Shown here piece by piece: positions 50,292-60,399 of a stretch of DNA of 64,000 nucleotides. Made by a program: the position numbers and the translations under genes. The notes beneath the pieces were generated by a model. It ran no database searches, had not been told where the DNA came from, and saw only the letters and a list, made by a program, of their open reading frames with translations. This stretch comes from Pseudopedobacter alpinus (GTDB lineage: Bacteria; Bacteroidota; Bacteroidia; Sphingobacteriales; Sphingobacteriaceae): the NCBI RefSeq assembly GCF_042684645.1, contig NZ_JBHULV010000008.1:310001-374000 (forward strand). Direction: 5' to 3'. Each line of letters opens with the position of its first letter. The first letter of the stretch is position 1.

Positions 50292-52511
50292 CTACAACGC
50301 AGCTAAAGCATTATTAAAAGTAGCGCTTGGGCGCATCGCTTTTGAAGCTAAATCATCATTTGGATGATAGTAACCGCCAATTTCTTGAGCTTTACCTTGC
50401 GATTCAATTAACTCACCAGTGATTGTTGTTTCGTTTTCAGCCAATGCTTTTGCCAAAGGCTCAAATCTAGCTCTCAAGTCAGCGTCTTTAGTTTGTGCTG
50501 CTAAAGCTTCTGCCCAGTATAAAGCTAAGTAAAAGTGAGAACCACGGTTGTCAATTGTTCCTAATTTCCTACCTGGCGATTTATCTTCTGCTAAGAATTT
50601 CGCATTGGCTTCATCTAAAGCATCAGCCAATACTTGTGCTTTACTGTTGTTTTGAGTTTGTGATAAATGCTCTAAAGAAGCCTGTAGTGCTAAAAATTCG
50701 CCTAAAGAATCCCAACGTAAATAACCTTCTTTAACAAACTGCTCAACATGTTTAGGGGCTGAACCACCAGCACCAGTTTCAAATAAACCACCTCCATTCA
50801 TTAAAGGAACAATAGATAACATTTTTGCAGATGTTCCTAATTCTAAAATTGGGAATAAATCTGTTAAATAATCACGTAATACGTTGCCAGTTACAGAGAT
50901 GGTGTCTTCACCTTTACGGATACGCTCTAAAGTAAATTTAGTAGCTTCAATTGGAGAAAGTATACGGATATCTAACCCTTTGGTGTCAAAGTTTGGCAAA
51001 TATTTATTTACTTTATTGATGATTTCTCTATCATGCGCTCTATTTTCATCTAACCAAAAAACCGCTGGAGTATTTGATAAACGAGCTCTATTTACAGCTA
51101 ATTTAACCCAATCCTGAATAGGAGCGTCTTTAACTTGGCACATACGGAAAATATCTCCTTTTTCTACAGTCTGCTCAAAAAATACATTTCCAGCAGCATC
51201 GCTTACGCGGATTGTTCCAGCAGCAGATGTTTGGAAAGTTTTATCGTGAGAACCATATTCTTCTGCTTTTTGAGCCATTAAACCAACGTTAGGCACAGAA
51301 CCCATAGTTGTTGGATTGTAAGCTCCATGTTTTTTACAATCTTCAATAGTAGCTGTATAAATACCAGCATAACATCTATCAGGAATAATTGCTAAAGTAT
51401 CTTGTGGCTTGCCATCTTTATTCCACATTTGACCAGATGTACGAATCATTGCAGGCATTGAAGCATCAACAATAACATCAGATGGAACATGTAGATTGGT
51501 AATTCCTTTATCAGAGTTAACCATTGCAATAGCAGGCCCGTTTGCAATTGCTGCATCTAATGCTGCTTTAACTTCTGCTTCTTGGGCATTACCAGTAATT
51601 TTCGCATAAACATCACCTAAACCGTTACTGGTATCAACGCCTAGAGTTTTAAAAAGTTCCGCGTATTTTGCAAAAACATCTGCAAAGTAAACTTCTACAA
51701 TTGCTCCAAAAATGATAGGGTCAGAAACCTTCATCATGGTAGCTTTTAAGTGTGCAGATAATAATACGCCAGCCGCTTTAGCTTCTTCTATTGCTTCAGC
51801 AACAAAAACTTTTAGTTTAGAAATACTTAAAACAGAACTATCAATAATTTCTCCAGCCTTTAAATTAGCTAAGCCTTTTAAAGATGTGATTGCTCCGTTG
51901 GCATCTACAAAATCAATTTTAAATTGAGCATCGCTTTCTACAGTTACAGATTTTTCTGAACCATAAAAATCACCTTCGCTCATGCTGGCTACTTTTGTTT
52001 TAGAATTTGCAGACCACGCACCCATTGAATGTGGATTGGCTTTTACATAATTCTTAACTGCTTTTGGTGCTCTACGGTCTGAGTTTCCTTCACGTAAAAC
52101 AGGGTTTACAGCAGAACCTAATACTTTTGAATATTTTAATTTAATGGTTTTTTCTTCATCTGTTTTTGCGTCTTCTGGGTAGTTTGGCAATGCAAAACCT
52201 TGAGATTGTAACTCTGCAATAACTTCTTTTAACTGCGGAATAGAAGCAGAAACGTTAGGTAATTTAATAATATTAGCCTCTGGTGTTGTTGCCAAAGTTC
52301 CTAACTCCGTCAATGCATCTCCAATTTTTTGATCATCTTTCAAAAACTCAGGGAAGTTTGCTAAAATTCTTCCTGCTAAAGAGATATCTCTTGTTTCTAC
52401 ATCAATACCTGCTGATGCTGTAAAGGCTTGTACAATAGGTAAAAATGAATAAGTAGCCAACAATGGAGCCTCGTCTGTTTTTGTATAAATAATTTTTGAT
52501 GAGTTTGACAT
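50292..52511 (-). CDS. icd: NADP-dependent isocitrate dehydrogenase, monomeric type
   Basis: A 739-residue enzyme oxidising isocitrate to 2-oxoglutarate with NADP in the TCA cycle. The length and the blocks IIYTKTDEAPLLATYSFLPI, LREGNSDRRAP, PHSMGAW, MWNKDGKPQDTLAIIPDRCYAG (read as two adjacent parts) and GTIDNRGSHFYLALYWA are those of the monomeric class. This differs from the smaller dimeric enzymes. The ATG at 52511 is used because the 24 residues before it in the longer frame are not family-like. Monocistronic, with a leader hairpin and its own terminator. Confidence 0.95.
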   Translation of the reverse strand: MSNSSKIIYTKTDEAPLLATYSFLPIVQAFTASAGIDVETRDISLAGRILANFPEFLKDDQKIGDALTELGTLATTPEANIIKLPNVSASIPQLKEVIAELQSQGFALPNYPEDAKTDEEKTIKLKYSKVLGSAVNPVLREGNSDRRAPKAVKNYVKANPHSMGAWSANSKTKVASMSEGDFYGSEKSVTVESDAQFKIDFVDANGAITSLKGLANLKAGEIIDSSVLSISKLKVFVAEAIEEAKAAGVLLSAHLKATMMKVSDPIIFGAIVEVYFADVFAKYAELFKTLGVDTSNGLGDVYAKITGNAQEAEVKAALDAAIANGPAIAMVNSDKGITNLHVPSDVIVDASMPAMIRTSGQMWNKDGKPQDTLAIIPDRCYAGIYTATIEDCKKHGAYNPTTMGSVPNVGLMAQKAEEYGSHDKTFQTSAAGTIRVSDAAGNVFFEQTVEKGDIFRMCQVKDAPIQDWVKLAVNRARLSNTPAVFWLDENRAHDREIINKVNKYLPNFDTKGLDIRILSPIEATKFTLERIRKGEDTISVTGNVLRDYLTDLFPILELGTSAKMLSIVPLMNGGGLFETGAGGSAPKHVEQFVKEGYLRWDSLGEFLALQASLEHLSQTQNNSKAQVLADALDEANAKFLAEDKSPGRKLGTIDNRGSHFYLALYWAEALAAQTKDADLRARFEPLAKALAENETTITGELIESQGKAQEIGGYYHPNDDLASKAMRPSATFNNALAAL

Positions 52512-52542
52512 GTGTTTTATTTTATGATGATTAAACTTTGAT

Positions 52543-52563
52543 GTTCTTTTAAAATAAAAGAAC
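52543..52563 (-). promoter_or_regulatory. Hairpin in the icd leader
   Basis: GTTCTTTTA and TAAAAGAAC are exact inverted repeats with a 3-base loop, 32 bases before the icd start and downstream of a candidate -7 element. It could be an mRNA leader hairpin or an operator. Confidence 0.4.
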
Positions 52564-52580
52564 TGATTTGTTAAATTGCA

Positions 52581-52588
52581 CAAAGTTA
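52581..52588 (-). promoter_or_regulatory. Candidate -7 promoter element for icd
   Basis: On the minus strand this reads TAACTTTG, an exact match to the Bacteroidota TANNTTTG consensus. It lies 70 bases upstream of the icd start. A clear -33 TTTG is not seen. Confidence 0.35.
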
Positions 52589-52756
52589 AAAGAATGCATG
52601 GAATTTATTGATATTATAAAGTTTTTTAATAATAGTATAGCTCCGTTCAATGAAAAACACAAGCAAAATTAGGATTATCTCTTTTTTAGCCCAATATTTG
52701 AAAGGGATAAGCTTCTAGCGCTTTTTTTAAGTTCAATCCATACATAAATTTTTAAG

Positions 52757-53647
52757 ATGAACAATTTTGTGAATGAATTTTCTGGGGCAATTAATCATTA
52801 TTGGACTTCTTTTATTCTCTCTTTACCTAAGCTAATTACTGCAATTGTAATTATTGTTTTAGGGATTTTAATTAGCAATTTAATTGCAGGTATAATTAGA
52901 ACAAAATTAGTTAAAAATGCTAAAGACCCACTTACAGCAAGATTTTTAACTAAAGCAATCAAAATGATTTTCATAGTTTTTATTATTATGATTGCTTTAT
53001 ATGCTGGAGGATTAGGTGATATTGCTGGTGGAATATTAGCTGCCGCTGGTGCATCGGCAGTAGTTTTAGGTTTCGCATTTAAAGATATTGGCGAAAACTT
53101 TATAGCTGGGTTTATATTAGCTTTTAGTCGCCCATTTAATGTTAATGACACCATTATGATTAACGATGTTTTTGGCAAGGTTAAAGCTTTAGAACTTCGA
53201 TATACAAAAATTAAAACGTTTGATGGTAAAGATGTTTATATACCTAACGCCGACGTTTTAACTAAACCCGTTACAAATTATACAGAAGATGGTTTTTTTA
53301 GATTAGAATTTATTGTTGGTATAGCGTATGAAGACGATATTGACCAAGCAAAAAAAGAAATTATACAAATTTTAAACCATCATCCTGATTTAATTACAGA
53401 TGAAGAACATGAAAATTTTGTGGTAGAAAATGAACTTGCAACAAGTACAGTAAATTTAAAAGTGTTATTTTGGGTCGATACAAAAGATTTTAGAAGATCG
53501 GCGCTGGTTACAAGGGGAGAGCTAATTAACAAGGTTAAAGTAGAGTTAATTAAAAAAGGATTTAGCCTACCATCTGATGTTCATGAGCTTAAGCTTTACG
53601 GTAGTCAACAAGAAATTCCTGTAGTAATTAGACATTCAGACAAATAA
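52757..53647 (+). CDS. Small-conductance mechanosensitive channel (MscS family)
   Basis: A 296-residue channel with three membrane helices. The pore helix is GDIAGGILAAAGASAVVLGFAFKD (positions 80-105, a Gly/Ala ridge), followed by the beta domain starting PFNVNDTIMIND and a C-terminal cytoplasmic cage. It opens when membrane tension rises. Followed by the APC permease after 29 bases. Confidence 0.93.
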   Translation: MNNFVNEFSGAINHYWTSFILSLPKLITAIVIIVLGILISNLIAGIIRTKLVKNAKDPLTARFLTKAIKMIFIVFIIMIALYAGGLGDIAGGILAAAGASAVVLGFAFKDIGENFIAGFILAFSRPFNVNDTIMINDVFGKVKALELRYTKIKTFDGKDVYIPNADVLTKPVTNYTEDGFFRLEFIVGIAYEDDIDQAKKEIIQILNHHPDLITDEEHENFVVENELATSTVNLKVLFWVDTKDFRRSALVTRGELINKVKVELIKKGFSLPSDVHELKLYGSQQEIPVVIRHSDK

Positions 53648-53676
53648 TTATAAGAAATAAGCAGTCATATCAGTTT

Positions 53677-55473
53677 ATGAGAGAAGAAAAAAAACTTGGA
53701 GAATTGGCGTCAACCTCTATTTGCGGGAATGATATCAGTTCTTCGGTACTTTATGTATCTGCTTTAGCAATAAGCTTTGCAGGCCAGTATGCTTGGATTA
53801 CACTTTTAATAGTGGCTTTAGTGTTATTTACTTTCCGCAAAATTTACGGCGAAGTGGTAGGTGCTTTACCTTTAAACGGAGGAGCTTATAATGCATTATT
53901 AAATACAACAAGTAAGTCAATGGCATCTATGGCGGCGTGTTTAACATTGCTTTCTTATATGGCAACTGCGGTAATATCTGCAAACGAGGCTATGCATTAC
54001 TTGCATCATTTAATTCCAAACCTGCCAATAATTATTGCAACCATTGGCATACTAGCTATTTTTGCATTTCTTACCGTTTCCGGGATAACAGAATCTGCAA
54101 AGGTTGCTATAGGGATTTTCATCTTTCATTTAACAACCATGGTTGTTTTGGTTGGTTCTATAATTATTTTTCTTTTTCAAAACGGAACAGCTAATTTAAT
54201 TGATAATTGGAACAGACCCTTAACTTTCGGAAGTATTGGCATGGCCATATTTTTCGGTTTTGCAGCCTCAATGTTGGGTATTTCTGGTTTTGAAAGTTCT
54301 GCCAATTTTGTTGAAGAGCAAAAAAAAGGTGTTTTCCCAAAGACTTTAAAAAATATGTGGATTGTGGTGAGCGTTTTAAATCCGTTAATCGCTTTTTTGG
54401 CCATTTGCGTTTTACCAATTCCAGAAATTAAATTACACAGTAACGCACTTTTATCTCATATTGGCGCAATAAGTTCTGGAGATTGGTTGGCTATTATTAT
54501 TTCAGTTGATGCTGTTCTAGTGTTGTGTGGAGCAGTTTTAACCTCCTTTGTTGGTGTTTCTGGTTTGTTAGAGCGTATTACTTTAGATAGAATTATGCCT
54601 AACTTCTTTTTGAAGAAAAACAAAAAAGGAAGCTCTTACCGTATCATTATTTTATTCTTTTTGTTAAGTGTTTCTGTTCTACTCATCACCAAAGGAGAGG
54701 TTACTCTACTAGCGGGTGTTTATACTTTATCATTTTTATCAGTTATGGCGTTATTTGTAATTGGGAATATGCTATTAAAAATGAAGAGGAAAAGATTGCC
54801 AAGGCCTGAAAAAGCAAAGTGGACAGCTTTAATATTTGCGCTTTCGGCAGTAATTTGTGCAATTATTGGTAATATATTAATAGTTCCGGAAGACCCAACG
54901 CAGCCAAGAAATATTGTGGTATTTTTAGAATATTTTATACCTACAACTTTGTTTTTAGTGGTAATGCTTAACAGAACCGCTTTGCTAAAATTCTTAATTA
55001 ATTTAATTCAATACTTTTTTGCACCTATTAGAAGATGGTCAGAAAATAGCGATTTAGAAATTCCTTTAAGGAAAGCTGTTCTGGTAATTAGCAAGTCTTT
55101 AAATAATAATATTCATAGAATTCGCGACCAAGAATTTGTGTTTTTTACCAAAGGAGATAACGTTGCCAACCTTAACCATGTAATGACTTACATAAGAAAC
55201 AATGAACATACTAAGCGTATTAAAATTGTAACTGTGTTAAGAGAAGGGGAAGAAGTGGTAGAAAATCTAGAATCAGATATTAATGTATTGGACAGAATGT
55301 ACCCTGAAATTGATATTGAGTTTATACAGATGATTGCTAAATTTGGACCCGAATTAATAAGAGAGCTTTCAGAAAAATGGGATATACCAGCCAATTTTAT
55401 GTTTGTAGGTTCTCCAGGGGATAGATTTCCTTATAGAATTGAAGAGTTAGGTGGTGTAAGATTAATTATTTGA
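53677..55473 (+). CDS. APC family permease with cytoplasmic C-terminal domain
   Basis: A 598-residue transporter. About 12 membrane helices fill residues 20-445 (LGELASTSICGNDISSSVLY at the start, FGFAASMLGISGFESSANFVEEQKK near 190-215). A soluble domain of about 130 residues follows, ending RFPYRIEELGGVRLII. The family imports amino acids or related compounds, and the tail may sense or regulate. YwbE follows after 3 bases. Confidence 0.88.
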   Translation: MREEKKLGELASTSICGNDISSSVLYVSALAISFAGQYAWITLLIVALVLFTFRKIYGEVVGALPLNGGAYNALLNTTSKSMASMAACLTLLSYMATAVISANEAMHYLHHLIPNLPIIIATIGILAIFAFLTVSGITESAKVAIGIFIFHLTTMVVLVGSIIIFLFQNGTANLIDNWNRPLTFGSIGMAIFFGFAASMLGISGFESSANFVEEQKKGVFPKTLKNMWIVVSVLNPLIAFLAICVLPIPEIKLHSNALLSHIGAISSGDWLAIIISVDAVLVLCGAVLTSFVGVSGLLERITLDRIMPNFFLKKNKKGSSYRIIILFFLLSVSVLLITKGEVTLLAGVYTLSFLSVMALFVIGNMLLKMKRKRLPRPEKAKWTALIFALSAVICAIIGNILIVPEDPTQPRNIVVFLEYFIPTTLFLVVMLNRTALLKFLINLIQYFFAPIRRWSENSDLEIPLRKAVLVISKSLNNNIHRIRDQEFVFFTKGDNVANLNHVMTYIRNNEHTKRIKIVTVLREGEEVVENLESDINVLDRMYPEIDIEFIQMIAKFGPELIRELSEKWDIPANFMFVGSPGDRFPYRIEELGGVRLII

Positions 55474-55476
55474 TAA

Positions 55477-55674
55477 ATGGATGGAACTATAAGAGCAAAT
55501 ATAAAACCGGGAATGCTGGTTTACATTGTGTTAAAGAAAGATCAACGAACTGGAGAATTAACCGAAGGTATTGTAAAACGGTTATTAACTAGTGCACCAA
55601 AACACCATAGAGGAATTAAAGTAATGCTTGATGATGGCCAAGTTGGGCGTGTACAAGAGATAATTGAAGAATAA
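55477..55674 (+). CDS. YwbE family protein
   Basis: A 65-residue protein matching the whole YwbE family: RANIKPGMLVYIVLKKDQRTG, then GIVKRLLTSAPKHHRGIKVM and LDDGQVGRVQEI. Function is not known. The KOW-like, basic, beta-rich look might suggest nucleic-acid binding. Three bases after the permease stop. Confidence 0.9.
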   Translation: MDGTIRANIKPGMLVYIVLKKDQRTGELTEGIVKRLLTSAPKHHRGIKVMLDDGQVGRVQEIIEE

Positions 55675-55694
55675 AATTTGTATTAAGCAATTAT

Positions 55695-57650
55695 TTATCC
55701 TTTTTTGCTGGTAAAGCAAATTTTGCATCCACCAGAAATAATGTTTTCTGCCCAAATTTCGCCACCATTAGTTTCTACAAATTCTTTGCAAAGTGTTAAA
55801 CCTAAGCCTGTTCCTTGCTCGTTATTAGTGCCTTTTTTACTGGTACTTTCTGGCAAGAAAATAGTTTCTAATTTATCTTCATCAATCCCAATACCGCTAT
55901 CTTTTACACAAAATTTGATATAATCTTTTTGATGTAAAGAAGCTGTAATTTCAATTATCCCATTATTTGGAGTATATTTTATAGCATTAGCAATCAAATT
56001 TCTTATGATAAACAAAAAATGATTTTCATCCATGTAAACATGAATCTGAGGCTCTACTTTGTTTAAAAGTTCAATGTTTTTCGTCTTAAGTTGTTCGTGG
56101 TAAAATGATATGGTTTTCTCAAAATTATTTAATGGGTTAATCTGCTTTTTTTCTAAATGAGTACCTTTTATTTGTGCATGTCCCCACATCAATAAATCAT
56201 CTAATGTAATAAGTGCTGCGTTAGATTGGTTTATTACCTTATCCAAATATTCTCCCTCTTCTTCCTTAGTTAAATCTCCAGATTTTAATAAACCTAATAC
56301 ACCTAAAGTACTGCTATAAGCACTCCTTAAATCATGTCCTATTATTGAAAATAATTTGTTTTTGTTGTTGTTGCTGTTTATTAGTTTAGTTTTATTTTTA
56401 TTTAGTTTTTCGTTTAATTTTTTAATTCTTAGCAATAAGAAACCAGATATTATTAAAAGTGTTACTAAAAGTAATAAACCAGCAAGAATAATATTTCTTT
56501 GTTTTTTTGTTTCAAAAAGTAAATCAATTGTTGATTTCATTTCTCTTTGAGTTTTATAAAGATCTAATTCAATAGCAGCTTCTGCAAGCGCCTTATTTTT
56601 ATCTTGTTTATTTAGTTTAGATTTTAAACTACTTAGTGCTTCTAAATGTTGTGTAGCTAATTTATAATTGCCTTGTGATTTGGCAATTTCAATCATCATG
56701 TTTTGTATTTCAATTTGGGCACTTTCTAATTCAATTTTTTCTGCATCTTTTAATAATTGTTTAGCAAATTTATAAGCATCATCAGCATTGTTTTGAATAA
56801 AAAATAGGAGGGGTATGTTAATGGCTATTTTAATTTTATTTTCTATTAACCCATGTTTCTCAGCTAAAATAACACCTTTATTAAAATTAGATAAAGCAGT
56901 TTTATAATCACCTTTTTCTTTATAAACCAACCCAGTATTTTGAAGTGCCAAAATCTGATCAATTACATTTTTAGTTTTAATACTGTATTGATAGCTTTCA
57001 TTGAAAATATGAAGTGCAGTATCTAAATTTCCTGACATGGCAAAAATAATACCTTTGTTTGCCAAAGCATCGGGCACCAAATACTTGGTTTTTAAGTCTT
57101 TGTTTAAAGAATCTATCTTATCATAAAAAACTAAAGATTCCTTAGGTTTATTTTGACTAATACGCAAACTGCCTAATTTAAAATAAGAAGAAATTAACCC
57201 TTCAAAATATCCTATTTTATCTGCTAATAATGCTGCCTTTAATAAATAGGTTTCTGATTTTTCAGCATCTCCTTTACGGCCATAATATGCGCCAACTGCA
57301 TTTAAAACCTTTACTGTATATGTTTTATTACTTACACTTTCTGCGTGTTGTAATGCTTCTAAATAATATTTAATACTTAGTTGATAGAAACCATATTTGC
57401 TCAATAAAAAGCCAACATCAGCTTTTATTTTATATAAACCATATTGGTTGTTTTCTGCTAAAAATTCAGCAGAAAATTGATTAGCCATTTGCACCAAACT
57501 ATCAACGTTTTTTGCGTCAATTTTATCTAATTTGCTTAAGTAGTTTTCAATTTTTACAGAATCTGGATTAGCTGCATAAGTTGTGATTGCGCTAAACAAC
57601 AAAAATGAGCAGCTTAAATATTTTAGGTAATGGAATAATAAATTCAACAT
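55695..57650 (-). CDS. TPR-containing sensor histidine kinase
   Basis: A 651-residue membrane kinase. It has a signal peptide, six or so tetratricopeptide-like repeats in the periplasm (about residues 40-340), one membrane helix (about 395-415, NIILAGLLLLVTLLIISGFLLL in parts) and a kinase core. The H-box is IGHDLRSAYSS, so its His is the phosphoacceptor. The N-box is NLIANAIKYTPNNG, and the G-boxes are DSGIGID and GTGLGLTLCKEF. No response regulator is adjacent, so it is an orphan kinase here. The signal is unknown. Confidence 0.92.
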   Translation of the reverse strand: MLNLLFHYLKYLSCSFLLFSAITTYAANPDSVKIENYLSKLDKIDAKNVDSLVQMANQFSAEFLAENNQYGLYKIKADVGFLLSKYGFYQLSIKYYLEALQHAESVSNKTYTVKVLNAVGAYYGRKGDAEKSETYLLKAALLADKIGYFEGLISSYFKLGSLRISQNKPKESLVFYDKIDSLNKDLKTKYLVPDALANKGIIFAMSGNLDTALHIFNESYQYSIKTKNVIDQILALQNTGLVYKEKGDYKTALSNFNKGVILAEKHGLIENKIKIAINIPLLFFIQNNADDAYKFAKQLLKDAEKIELESAQIEIQNMMIEIAKSQGNYKLATQHLEALSSLKSKLNKQDKNKALAEAAIELDLYKTQREMKSTIDLLFETKKQRNIILAGLLLLVTLLIISGFLLLRIKKLNEKLNKNKTKLINSNNNKNKLFSIIGHDLRSAYSSTLGVLGLLKSGDLTKEEEGEYLDKVINQSNAALITLDDLLMWGHAQIKGTHLEKKQINPLNNFEKTISFYHEQLKTKNIELLNKVEPQIHVYMDENHFLFIIRNLIANAIKYTPNNGIIEITASLHQKDYIKFCVKDSGIGIDEDKLETIFLPESTSKKGTNNEQGTGLGLTLCKEFVETNGGEIWAENIISGGCKICFTSKKG

Positions 57651-57791
57651 CTGTTTTTCGATCTATTGGGATTGTTAAAAATATGCAAAAACATTAATAT
57701 CGATAAAAAAACATGAAAAAAGCACTAAATTTTTATTAGTAAAGAATTTTAATTTAATTACTTGTTTTTTATTAACATTTCTTTAACTTAT

Positions 57792-57799
57792 TATATTTG
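57792..57799 (+). promoter_or_regulatory. Candidate -7 promoter element for the M1 peptidase gene
   Basis: TATATTTG matches TANNTTTG exactly, 38 bases before the ATG. The upstream CTTGTTTT is further away than the usual -33 spacing. Confidence 0.35.
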
Positions 57800-57836
57800 C
57801 TAAATAGCTTATAATTAATCACGTTAAACTGTAAAT

Positions 57837-60335
57837 ATGTACAATTCAAAATTTATAATAAGTTCAATTCTTTTTATTTTAAGTTTTTCTGTTTATGCAC
57901 AAGAAAATCAGAACTCTAAAAACAGCATGCTTTACAGGGCATCAATAACTAAAATTAATGAATTAGTAAATACCAAACTTGATGTAAGGTTTGATTATGC
58001 TAAAGCTTATTTATACGGGAAAGCTTGGCTTACCATAAAACCATATTTCTACAATACAGATTCTTTAACATTAGATGCCAAAGGGATGGATATAAAAAAT
58101 GTATCTATTGTAAATGGTAATATCTTAAGTCCATTAAAATTTAGTTACGATAGTTTACAGCTTAAAATAAAATTAGGTAAAACTTATAAAGCATCAGAAA
58201 ATTATACAGTTTATATTGCTTATACGGCAAAGCCAAATGAGTTTAAAGTTAATGGAAGTGCTGCAATTACTGATGCCAAAGGATTATATTTTATTAATCC
58301 GGATAGTACAACAAAAGGAAAGCCAGTACAAATTTGGACACAAGGAGAAACCGAAGGTTCATCAGTTTGGTTTCCAACAATTGATAGCCCCAACCAAAAA
58401 ACTACGCAAGAAATTAGCATAACTGTTCCGTCTAAATATGTTACACTTTCTAATGGAGCTTTAATTTCTCAAAAAGCGAATCCGAATGGTACTCGTACCG
58501 ATACTTGGAAAATGGATAAACCACATTCGCCTTATTTATTTATGATGGCTGTTGGCGACTTTAAAATTTATAGAGACAAGTATAAAGATATTCCCGTTGA
58601 TTATTACTTAGAACCCGCTTACGCTCCTCATGCAAAAGATATTTTTGGTAAAACTCCAGAAATGATGGCTTTCTTTTCTAAAAAATTAGGTATCGAGTAT
58701 CCTTGGAATAAATATGCACAAATTGTAGTTAGAGATTTTGTAAGTGGTGCAATGGAAAACACCACTGCAACAGTACATGGCGATTATGTGCAGCAAACCA
58801 AAAGAGAACTTTTAGATGGCAGTGCAGGCGAAGAAACTATCGCTCACGAGATTTTTCACCAATGGTTTGGAAACTATGTTACTGCAGAAAGTTGGAGTAA
58901 TTTATCTGTTAATGAGTCTTTTGCAGATTTAAGCGAAACCCTTTGGGCAGAGTATAGCGGAGGGAAAGATGCTGGTGATGCGCATAATTATGAATCTATG
59001 CAGGCTTATTTAAGTACTCCAAACGCGAATGAAAAAAAGTTAATAAGGTTTAATTACGAGGATAAAGAAGATATGTTTGATGTGGTTACCTATCAAAAAG
59101 GTGGTCGTATTTTAAACATGTTGAGAAATTATTTAGGCGAAGATGCTTTTTATAAAAGTTTAAATTTATACCTAAAAAATAATGCTTACCGTAATGGCGA
59201 GGCACATCAATTACGTTTGGCATTTGAGCAAGTAACTGGGCAAGATTTAAATTGGTTTTTTAATCAATGGTTTTACAGAGCGGGGCATCCAGAGTTAAAA
59301 ATAACTTATCAGTGGAATGATGCTACAAAAACTCAAACTATTTATTTAAACCAAACTCAAAATGAGGATGCGTTTATATTACCAATGAAGATTGATACTT
59401 ATGTTGGAGGGAAAAAAATAATACAAAACTACTGGTTTACTTCAAAATCAGATTCAATAAAAGTGAATTATGCTGCTAAACCAGATTTAATAAATGTTGA
59501 TGCTGATAAAATTTTGTTAGTTCAAAAAACCGATGATAAAACAATGGAAGAATATGCTTTTCAGTATAAAAATTCACCTCTTTATGTTGATAGGTTAGAG
59601 GCAGTTAATGCAGCAAGTAAAAAATTGGATTCGGAAAAAAGTATTGAAATTTTGATTGCAGCATTAAAAGATCCTTATTTTGATTTAAGAATAAAAGCCA
59701 TTGATAACCTTAAATTAGACGAAGTTGAAGTTAAAGCCAAAGTTTTAAATACCATTATAAGCATAGCCAAAACAGATGTTAGTACTCTAACAAAAGCCGC
59801 AGCAATTGATGCATTAGGAACATTGCAAGACAGTACCTATTTGCCATTATTTAAGGATGCAATAAAAAGTCAATCTTACGCTGTACAAGCTTCTGCTTTA
59901 AATGCGATGGGAGCATTAAATATAGATGAGGCTACCAAAATTGCTAAAAATTTAGAAAAAGATAGTAAGGGACCATTAGTTGCAGCAATTGTAAATGTTT
60001 ATACTGTTACAGGTTCTGATGCTGAGTTTTCTTTTGTTGCAAATGCTTTTGAGCAAGCAGGGGCACAAAGCAAATTTCAATTAACGCCTGGTTTTGTTGG
60101 TATATTAATGAATGTTAAGCAAACAGAAAATTTGAAAATTGGTTTAGCTAAGCTTACAAATTTAGCCAAGCAATACAAAAAATACGGTGCAGATGAATTT
60201 GTAAATAGCATGTTGGCTAATTTAATAAACAGTCAAAAAAATTATTTAGATATGGCAACGGAAGGTGAAAAACTAAAGATAAGGTCTCAAATTGCTGAAA
60301 CAGAAAAAACAATTGCAACCATAAATAGTTTGTAA
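57837..60335 (+). CDS. M1 family zinc aminopeptidase, secreted
   Basis: An 832-residue protein with a signal peptide ending YAQ. It keeps the aminopeptidase GAMEN motif and the zinc site HEIFH (HExxH), with the third ligand Glu in NESFADL, 19 residues on. The last 250 residues or so are helical HEAT-like repeats (DPYFDLRIKAIDNL, TKAAAIDALGTLQD, YAVQASALNAMGAL). It removes N-terminal residues from peptides in the periplasm. Monocistronic, with a strong bidirectional terminator after it. Confidence 0.95.
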   Translation: MYNSKFIISSILFILSFSVYAQENQNSKNSMLYRASITKINELVNTKLDVRFDYAKAYLYGKAWLTIKPYFYNTDSLTLDAKGMDIKNVSIVNGNILSPLKFSYDSLQLKIKLGKTYKASENYTVYIAYTAKPNEFKVNGSAAITDAKGLYFINPDSTTKGKPVQIWTQGETEGSSVWFPTIDSPNQKTTQEISITVPSKYVTLSNGALISQKANPNGTRTDTWKMDKPHSPYLFMMAVGDFKIYRDKYKDIPVDYYLEPAYAPHAKDIFGKTPEMMAFFSKKLGIEYPWNKYAQIVVRDFVSGAMENTTATVHGDYVQQTKRELLDGSAGEETIAHEIFHQWFGNYVTAESWSNLSVNESFADLSETLWAEYSGGKDAGDAHNYESMQAYLSTPNANEKKLIRFNYEDKEDMFDVVTYQKGGRILNMLRNYLGEDAFYKSLNLYLKNNAYRNGEAHQLRLAFEQVTGQDLNWFFNQWFYRAGHPELKITYQWNDATKTQTIYLNQTQNEDAFILPMKIDTYVGGKKIIQNYWFTSKSDSIKVNYAAKPDLINVDADKILLVQKTDDKTMEEYAFQYKNSPLYVDRLEAVNAASKKLDSEKSIEILIAALKDPYFDLRIKAIDNLKLDEVEVKAKVLNTIISIAKTDVSTLTKAAAIDALGTLQDSTYLPLFKDAIKSQSYAVQASALNAMGALNIDEATKIAKNLEKDSKGPLVAAIVNVYTVTGSDAEFSFVANAFEQAGAQSKFQLTPGFVGILMNVKQTENLKIGLAKLTNLAKQYKKYGADEFVNSMLANLINSQKNYLDMATEGEKLKIRSQIAETEKTIATINSL

Positions 60336-60337
60336 AC

Positions 60338-60367
60338 AAAAAAAGCTGCCCAAAGGCAGCTTTTTTT
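60338..60367. terminator. Strong bidirectional terminator
   Basis: AAAAAAAGCTGCC (60338-60350) and GGCAGCTTTTTTT (60355-60367) form a perfect 13-bp stem with loop CAAA and serve the convergent M1 peptidase and fasciclin genes. Confidence 0.95.
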
Positions 60368-60399
60368 CTATTAAATCAATCACTAAATCAAACAACTCA

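Noticed and set aside
52798..53178. 126-codon leftward frame
   Set aside because: It is antisense to the well-supported MscS gene.
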